Shown here: piece by piece, positions 59,063 to 64,000 of the stretch
Position numbering within the stretch: position 1 is the first letter of the stretch
How the letters are laid out: each line of letters opens with the position of its first letter
Assembly (NCBI RefSeq): GCF_027922145.1
Contig: NZ_BSFC01000024.1
Span: 62,001-126,000 of the forward strand
Length of the DNA: 64,000 nucleotides
Origin: Novosphingobium resinovorum
GTDB taxonomy: Bacteria > Pseudomonadota > Alphaproteobacteria > Sphingomonadales > Sphingomonadaceae
Reading direction: 5' to 3'
Position numbers and translations under genes: made by a program
Notes under the pieces: generated by a model
Databases searched by the model: none
Seen by the model: only the letters and a program-made list of their open reading frames with translations
Told to the model about the DNA's origin: nothing

Positions 59063-60949
59063 TCACGACGCATGTCTGGTTGCCATTTGCCTGAGACGGC
59101 TATCGAATTCCAGCTTTCTCTTCAGCAGTCGCTGCTGTTCGGCGAATGCCGAGTCGGAAAGCTCTGATTCGAACCGCGCCGTTGCTTTTGCCAGTGCCGC
59201 TTCGAGTACTGGTCGCTCGACGAGGAGGTCGATCGCCTGGGCCAGTTCGGCTGCCGCCTGTTCCTCGCTCGTTTCGGGAATCAGGAAGCCGAATCTAAGC
59301 CCTGCGTACTCGGCGGCCTTGGGTTGCACCAGGCCGTTGTCTCGCAATATGGTGGCGAGAACCTCGGTTTCAAGCGCGTCTGCGGCGCCGCAGCAGTCCA
59401 CCAGTGTCTCGAAGCGCGGATCGAGACCGGGGGTGCGGGCGAGCGCTTCCGCGTGGCGCGCAAGTTGCGCGGGCCAGCGAATGAGCCCGGCGATGATCGC
59501 GGCGGAGAGCGCATCGCGGGTGCCTGCGCCTGCGAATCGGGTGTTCAGGCGCTCGATCGATTCGGGCGAGGAGGGGGCAGGGCTCGGCTTGCCGTTCCAC
59601 TTGCCGCTTCCGCGCTGGTTCTGGCGGGGCTGGAAGTTTCCGCCACCACCTTGCCCTCCACCCTGTTGCCAGCGATTCTCCCGGCGCGGGAAGGCGAATT
59701 CGGAATAGCGGTCCTGCAGTTCGCGGCGGTAAAGTCCGGCGATGTCGGGGTGCTGGATCGTCTCGACGTGGGCCATCAAACGGGCCTTGAGACCGGCCTT
59801 GTCCTCGGGCGTGTTGAGCGGCACGGCGTCGCGCTCGGCCTCCCACAGCACTTCGACGAGGGACTTCGCCTCGCCGAGAATGTCCTCCATCGCGCGGGAG
59901 CCGCGCTGCTTGATGAGGTCGTCGGGGTCCAGCCCCTCGGGCAGGCGGACGATTCGCAGGGAGTGGGCAGGGCGCAGCAGCGGCAGCGCACGGGTGATCG
60001 CGCGCATCGCCGCGCGCTGGCCGGCGGCGTCGCCGTCGAAGCACAGGGTCGGCGTCTCGACATGGCGCCAGAGCATCTCGATCTGGTGCTCGGTCAGCGC
60101 AGTGCCCAGCGGCGCGACGGCATCGGCGATCCCGGCGGCGGCCAGCGCGATGACGTCCATGTAGCCCTCGACCACCACGATCCGCCCCGACTGGCGCGCG
60201 GCGGGCGCGGCGCGGTGCAGGTTGTAGAGCGTGCGGCCCTTGTCGAACAGCGGGGTATCAGGCGAGTTGAGGTACTTGGGCGCATCGGTCTTGCCCTTGG
60301 TGAGGATGCGGCCACCGAAGGCGATGACCCGGCCGCGCGCATCCTCGATGGGGAGCATCAGGCGGCCGCGGAACCGGTCGTAGGGATCGCGCTCCTCCAC
60401 CGCGATGCGCAGGCCTGCCTCGATCAGCATGGCTTCGGGGAAGCGGGAGAGGGCCTCTTTCAGCGCCTGCCGCCCCTCGGGCGCATAGCCGAAGCCAAAG
60501 CGCTGCACGGTATGCGCATCGAATCCGCGCGTGGCGAGATAGGCGCGCGCCGCCGCGCCTTCTGCGCCGGACAGGCTGGCCTTGAACCACTCCTGCGCGG
60601 CGGCCATCACGTCGTGCAGGCTGTCGCGCTTCTCCGCCGCGCGGGCCATCTGCGGATCGGGTGCGGGGACGTCCATCCCGGCCTCGGCCGCCAGGTCCTT
60701 GACCGCGTCCATGAAGGCGAGGCCCTGATGATCGGTCATCCAGCGGATCGCATCGCCATGCGCGCCGCAGCCGAAGCAGTGGTAGAACCCCTTCTCGTCG
60801 TTGACGTAGAAGCTGGGCGAGTTCTCGTTATGGAAAGGGCAGCAGGCCCGGTGTTCGCGCCCCGCCTTCTGCAGCCGCACGGAGCGGCCGATCAGCGCGG
60901 AAAGCGCGGTGCGGGACCGGAGCTGGTCGAGCCATTGAGGGGTGAGCAC
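59063..60949 (-). CDS. dnaG: DNA primase
   Basis: 628 residues. The N-terminal zinc ribbon (CPFHNENSPSF...HCFGCGAHGD), the RNA-polymerase-like catalytic core with Toprim (VVVEGYMDVIAL, CFDGDAAGQRAA) and a DnaB-interacting C-terminus are present. A Gly/Gln/Arg-rich linker at about residues 425-455 (QQGGGQGGGGNFQPRQNQRG) separates core and C-terminal domain. It synthesises replication primers. It lies between yqeY and rpoD. Confidence 0.98.
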   Translation of the reverse strand: MLTPQWLDQLRSRTALSALIGRSVRLQKAGREHRACCPFHNENSPSFYVNDEKGFYHCFGCGAHGDAIRWMTDHQGLAFMDAVKDLAAEAGMDVPAPDPQMARAAEKRDSLHDVMAAAQEWFKASLSGAEGAAARAYLATRGFDAHTVQRFGFGYAPEGRQALKEALSRFPEAMLIEAGLRIAVEERDPYDRFRGRLMLPIEDARGRVIAFGGRILTKGKTDAPKYLNSPDTPLFDKGRTLYNLHRAAPAARQSGRIVVVEGYMDVIALAAAGIADAVAPLGTALTEHQIEMLWRHVETPTLCFDGDAAGQRAAMRAITRALPLLRPAHSLRIVRLPEGLDPDDLIKQRGSRAMEDILGEAKSLVEVLWEAERDAVPLNTPEDKAGLKARLMAHVETIQHPDIAGLYRRELQDRYSEFAFPRRENRWQQGGGQGGGGNFQPRQNQRGSGKWNGKPSPAPSSPESIERLNTRFAGAGTRDALSAAIIAGLIRWPAQLARHAEALARTPGLDPRFETLVDCCGAADALETEVLATILRDNGLVQPKAAEYAGLRFGFLIPETSEEQAAAELAQAIDLLVERPVLEAALAKATARFESELSDSAFAEQQRLLKRKLEFDSRLRQMATRHAS

Positions 60950-60972
60950 GAGACCTGCCGCCTGTCAGCAAA

Positions 60973-61425
60973 TCAGGCCAGCGCCGCCTTCACCCAGCCG
61001 CTCGCCTTGGTCATGTCGAGCACGGTGCCGTGGCGGGCCTTCAGTTCGCCCATGACCTTGCCCATGTCCTTCATGCCCGATGCGCCGGTTTCGGCCTTGA
61101 TCGCCTCGATGGCGGCCATGGTTTCTTCCTCGGACAACTGGGCGGGGAGGAAGGTTTCGATCACTTCCAGCTCGGCCTGTTCCTCGGCGGCCTTTTCGGG
61201 GCGGCCGCCCTGCTCGAACAGGGTGATCGATTCGCGGCGCTGCTTCACCATCTTCTGCAGCACGTCGATCACCAGCGCATCGTCGTCGGGCACGGTGTCG
61301 GCGGTGCGCAGTTCGATGTCGCGGTCCTTGATCTTTGCAAGGATGAGGCGGACAGTGGCGAGGCGCTGCTTCTCACCAGCCTTCATGGCGGTGATCTGCG
61401 CGGCCTTGATCGAATCACGAAGCAT
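60973..61425 (-). CDS. GatB/YqeY domain protein
   Basis: 150 residues from ATG 61425. The YqeY domain is recognised by RLATVRLILAKIKDRDIELR, KMVKQRRESITLFEQGGR and the C-terminal DMGKVMGELKARH. It resembles the tail domain of the GatB amidotransferase and may act on tRNA; the role is not established. The yqeY-dnaG-rpoD order is widely conserved. Confidence 0.95.
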   Translation of the reverse strand: MLRDSIKAAQITAMKAGEKQRLATVRLILAKIKDRDIELRTADTVPDDDALVIDVLQKMVKQRRESITLFEQGGRPEKAAEEQAELEVIETFLPAQLSEEETMAAIEAIKAETGASGMKDMGKVMGELKARHGTVLDMTKASGWVKAALA

Positions 61426-61529
61426 GGGTTTTCCTGCAAATGAACTGAGTGAACGGGGTGGTGCGTGTGGCAAAGCTAGCAACCTGCGCGCCGATTTGCA
61501 CGTGTGCGCCCAAATTGCACCCCCACACC

Positions 61530-61558
61530 TTGACGCGGTGCACAACCCTCTCTAGCGG
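61530..61558 (+). promoter_or_regulatory. candidate promoter of carA
   Basis: TTGACG at 61530-61535, a 17-base spacer and TAGCGG at 61553-61558, 50 bases before the carA start. Confidence 0.4.
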
Positions 61559-61608
61559 CCGCGTCTTAGCACACAACGTTAGAAACGCCGTCAACGGAGC
61601 GACCCACC

Positions 61609-62775
61609 ATGGCCGACGCCGCATCTTCGCTTGCGCCCAAACCCGAAGGGGCAACGGGCGTTCTGGTTCTCAGCGACGGACACGTCGTTTGGGGACGTGG
61701 TTTCGGTCATGTCGGAGAGTCCGTGGGTGAAGTCTGCTTCAACACCGCGATGACCGGCTACCAGGAAGTCATGACCGACCCGTCCTATGCGGGCCAGATC
61801 GTCACTTTCACTTTCCCGCACATCGGCAATGTCGGCGTGAACGAGGAAGACCTCGAATCGCTGGTCGATGGTGCCGTCGGCTGCGTCGTCCGCGAGGACG
61901 TGACGCTGCCTTCGAACTTCCGCTCCGCAGGCGGCTACGGCGAGTGGCTGGCGAGCAAGGGCAAGGTTGGCCTCTCGGGCGTCGATACCCGAGCGCTGAC
62001 CCGCCGTATCCGCAGCGCAGGCGCGCCCAACGCCGTCATCGCCCATGATCCCGAAGGCAACTTCGACATCCCCGCGCTCATCAAGCGGGCGCAGGGATGG
62101 CCGGGCCTCGAAGGCATGGACCTTGCCAAGCTGGTCAGCCGCGAAATCCAGCAGGGCTGGGAAGGCTCGACTTGGACACTCGGTGAGGGCTACGGCACTG
62201 CCGACGGCGAGACCCGCCCGCACGTCGTCGCGATCGACTACGGCGCCAAGGACAACATTTTCCGCAATCTCGTGAAGGCTGGCGCGCGCGTCACCGTGGT
62301 TCCGGCCGAGGCTTCGCTGGAAACCATCCTGTCGCTCGAACCCGCTGGCGTGTTCCTCTCGAACGGCCCCGGCGACCCGGCGGCGACCGGCGCTTATGCC
62401 GTGCCCGTGATCGCGGCGCTGCTGGAGCGTGACATGCCGGTCTTCGGCATCTGCCTCGGTCACCAGATGCTCGGCATCGCAGCGGGCGCGAAGACAGCCA
62501 AGATGTTCCAGGGCCATCGCGGCGCCAACCATCCGGTCAAGCGCCATGCCGACGGCGTGGTCGAGATCACCTCGATGAACCACGGCTTTGCGGTGGACAA
62601 CACCTGCCTGCCGGACAATGTCGAGGAAACCCACGTCTCGCTGTTCGACGGCACCAACTGCGGCATCGCGATCAAGGGCAAGCGCGCTTTCGGCGTCCAG
62701 TACCACCCCGAGGCGAGCCCCGGCCCGCAGGACAGCTTCTACCTGTTCGAGAAGTTCGTGGGTATGCTCGGCTGA
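61609..62775 (+). CDS. carA: carbamoyl-phosphate synthase small subunit
   Basis: 388 residues. The N-terminal CPSase_sm domain (EVCFNTAMTGYQEVMTDPSY) and C-terminal glutamine amidotransferase (VFGICLGHQMLGIAAGAK, YHPEASPGP) are clear. It supplies ammonia to CarB for arginine and pyrimidine synthesis. carB is separated from it by a structured gap and a small gene. Confidence 0.99.
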   Translation: MADAASSLAPKPEGATGVLVLSDGHVVWGRGFGHVGESVGEVCFNTAMTGYQEVMTDPSYAGQIVTFTFPHIGNVGVNEEDLESLVDGAVGCVVREDVTLPSNFRSAGGYGEWLASKGKVGLSGVDTRALTRRIRSAGAPNAVIAHDPEGNFDIPALIKRAQGWPGLEGMDLAKLVSREIQQGWEGSTWTLGEGYGTADGETRPHVVAIDYGAKDNIFRNLVKAGARVTVVPAEASLETILSLEPAGVFLSNGPGDPAATGAYAVPVIAALLERDMPVFGICLGHQMLGIAAGAKTAKMFQGHRGANHPVKRHADGVVEITSMNHGFAVDNTCLPDNVEETHVSLFDGTNCGIAIKGKRAFGVQYHPEASPGPQDSFYLFEKFVGMLG

Positions 62776-62792
62776 TGGTCGCAGCGGGTCAG

Positions 62793-62919
62793 GCTCCCTT
62801 GGCGGTGTTCGCGCCGTCCCACGCATCGGCGATGATTGCCGGTGCGGCCAAGGGAGCTTTCGACCCGGCCCGGCGGATTGCCTATGCATCCAGGCACCTC
62901 ATAACAAAGAAGGTGCCTG
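62793..62919 (+). promoter_or_regulatory. structured RNA segment between carA and the next gene, sequestering its ribosome binding site
   Basis: Outer stem GCTCCCTTGGC (62793-62803) / GCCAAGGGAGC (62847-62857) encloses a second stem CGCATCGGC / GCCGGTGCG (62822-62846). A third perfect 9-bp hairpin, CAGGCACCT (62891-62899) / AGGTGCCTG (62911-62919), ends 2 bases before the next start codon; its right arm contains the AGGTG ribosome binding site. Confidence 0.65.
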
Positions 62920-62921
62920 AA

Positions 62922-63308
62922 ATGACTAGCGCAATGTCCGCTCTGATCGACCACATGATCGCCTACTACGTCGCCGGGCCGGCGTCCGAACTCTCGGTCG
63001 CGCCGCGCTTCTATCCTTACGGCGAGCTTCAGCTCATCTTCGAGGACAAGGTCTCCGTCGCCGTCCGCAAGTTCGGCCCGAAAGTGCGCAAGCACTCCAA
63101 GGAAGCCGGCAAGGCCTTCATCGATCGCATGATCGAGACGGGCGCCTGGTCGACCAACCAGGGCGAGTACGGCGGCTCGATGCACCAGTTCCAGGCCGAC
63201 CGCTTTCGCGAAGTCATTCGCGCGGAGCAGGACGCCAACCCCATCATCCAGAACGCGAAAGCCGATCCCGACTATTGGGAAAAGGCTTTCGGCGATCTGG
63301 TGGCATAA
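62922..63308 (+). CDS. hypothetical protein between carA and carB
   Basis: 128 residues from ATG 62922 ([19 protein letters not shown]). The frame is open to an ATG at 62775 that overlaps the carA stop, which would give 177 residues; I prefer 62922 because the preceding DNA is filled by hairpins and AGGTG is correctly spaced. The protein is soluble, rich in charged residues, with [20 protein letters not shown] and a C-terminal [20 protein letters not shown]. No family is recognised. Its place in the car operon suggests co-expression with carbamoyl-phosphate synthase. Confidence 0.75.
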   Translation: MTSAMSALIDHMIAYYVAGPASELSVAPRFYPYGELQLIFEDKVSVAVRKFGPKVRKHSKEAGKAFIDRMIETGAWSTNQGEYGGSMHQFQADRFREVIRAEQDANPIIQNAKADPDYWEKAFGDLVA

Positions 63309-63354
63309 GCCACCGGGTCGCATTACAAGACACACAGGACACCCAGGAAAGCCC

Positions 63355-64000
63355 ATGCCAAAGCGCACCGACATCTCCTCGATCCTCGTAATCGGCGCGG
63401 GGCCCATCATCATTGGTCAGGCCTGCGAGTTCGACTATTCGGGCACTCAGGCGATCAAGGCGCTGAAGGAGGACGGTTACCGGGTGATCCTGGTGAACTC
63501 GAACCCCGCCACGATCATGACCGACCCGGACATGGCCGACGCCACTTACGTGGAGCCGATCACCCCCGAGGTCGTCGCGCGCATCATCGAGAAGGAGCGG
63601 CCCGATGCGGTGCTCCCGACGATGGGCGGCCAGACCGCGCTCAACTGCGCGCTGGCACTGTTCAACGACGGCACGCTGGAGAAGTTCGGCGTCCAGATGA
63701 TCGGCGCCGACGCCGACGCGATCGACAAAGCCGAGGATCGCCAGCGCTTCCGCGACGCGATGGACAAAATCGGCCTCAACTCGGCGCGTTCGGGCGTGGC
63801 GCATACCTTGGACGAGGCTTTCGCGGTGCTTGAGCGCACCGGTCTGCCCTCGATCATCCGCCCCAGCTTCACGATGGGTGGCACCGGCGGCGGCATCGCC
63901 TACAACAAGGCCGAGTTCGAGGCGATCGTGCGCTCGGGCCTCGATGCCTCGCCGACCACCGAAGTGCTGATCGAGGAATCGCTGCTCGGCTGGAAGGAAT
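63355..64000 (+). CDS. carB: carbamoyl-phosphate synthase large subunit, 5' part
   Basis: The first 215 codons, cut by the window end. The start [20 protein letters not shown] is canonical and is preceded by CAGGAAAG. The first ATP-grasp domain is visible with [25 protein letters not shown] and the ATP loop [16 protein letters not shown]. CarB makes carbamoyl phosphate from bicarbonate, ATP and ammonia delivered by CarA. Confidence 0.98.
   Translation, partial: MPKRTDISSILVIGAGPIIIGQACEFDYSGTQAIKALKEDGYRVILVNSNPATIMTDPDMADATYVEPITPEVVARIIEKERPDAVLPTMGGQTALNCALALFNDGTLEKFGVQMIGADADAIDKAEDRQRFRDAMDKIGLNSARSGVAHTLDEAFAVLERTGLPSIIRPSFTMGGTGGGIAYNKAEFEAIVRSGLDASPTTEVLIEESLLGWKE

Noticed and set aside
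59324-61555. 743-codon open frame antisense to dnaG and yqeY
   Set aside because: Shadow of well-identified genes; no signal, motif or ribosome binding site of its own.

Overview
The window is a 64 kb, GC-rich, gene-dense piece of an alphaproteobacterial chromosome, most likely a sphingomonad of the Novosphingobium type. This placement is inference from gene order and content: gltA-gltX beside comEC, a ppiD-trpE-trpG-trpD-trpC-moaC-moeA-lexA block, a GTTC-type SOS operator, a TonB receptor next to a TPR-sulfotransferase, yqeY-dnaG-rpoD, and carA-carB separated by a small gene. There is no sign of a prophage, insertion sequence, CRISPR array or rRNA operon. One tRNA gene, tRNA-Arg(CCT), is present.

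Layout. 1-4.1 kb: the end of a sensor kinase whose phosphoacceptor histidine appears to be missing, a small membrane protein, citrate synthase and glutamyl-tRNA synthetase. 4.1-7.3 kb: ComEC-family protein and the SOS repressor LexA with a three-half-site operator. 7.4-16.3 kb: a long minus-strand operon that starts with a PpiD-type foldase and runs through tryptophan biosynthesis into molybdenum-cofactor genes. Two non-trp genes, a YcxB-like membrane protein and a lipoprotein with a phosphodiester-glycosidase domain, are coupled inside it by overlapping stop/start codons. 16.6-19.7 kb: tpiA, secG, pyrG. 19.8-24.5 kb: AEC transporter, Hsp20 with a putative heat-shock promoter, glutaredoxin, a Nit-type amidase, a DUF1178 protein, tRNA-Arg and a zinc alcohol dehydrogenase.

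24.9-37.8 kb is the accessory part. It holds a secreted M20 peptidase coupled to a secreted amidohydrolase, a Tat-type glycoside-hydrolase-like protein, a CrtI-like FAD oxidoreductase coupled to a Rieske oxygenase, a divergent TetR/BetI-like regulator with a perfect 22-bp palindrome between them, an APC permease, a TonB-dependent receptor and a TPR-sulfotransferase. This is the best candidate for an undescribed uptake-and-oxidation system; its substrate cannot be read from the sequence.

38-64 kb is again mostly housekeeping: a DEAD-box helicase, purL, xseB-ispA-coaD, a periplasmic cyclophilin, queA and tgt (queuosine) around an ABC exporter and a DUF481 outer-membrane protein, a Qnr-like pentapeptide-repeat protein, rpsD, a SpoU methyltransferase with nrdR, glyA and rpiB, a Kazal-type lipoprotein, rpoD-dnaG-yqeY, and carA-(small gene)-carB, the last cut by the window edge.

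Three families of dispersed palindromic repeats lie between genes. Family A (CGTCATTGCGAGCG...) has four full copies and one collapsed copy; families B and C have one copy each. Many genes overlap by ATGA/GTGA, and convergent genes are usually separated by strong bidirectional terminators.
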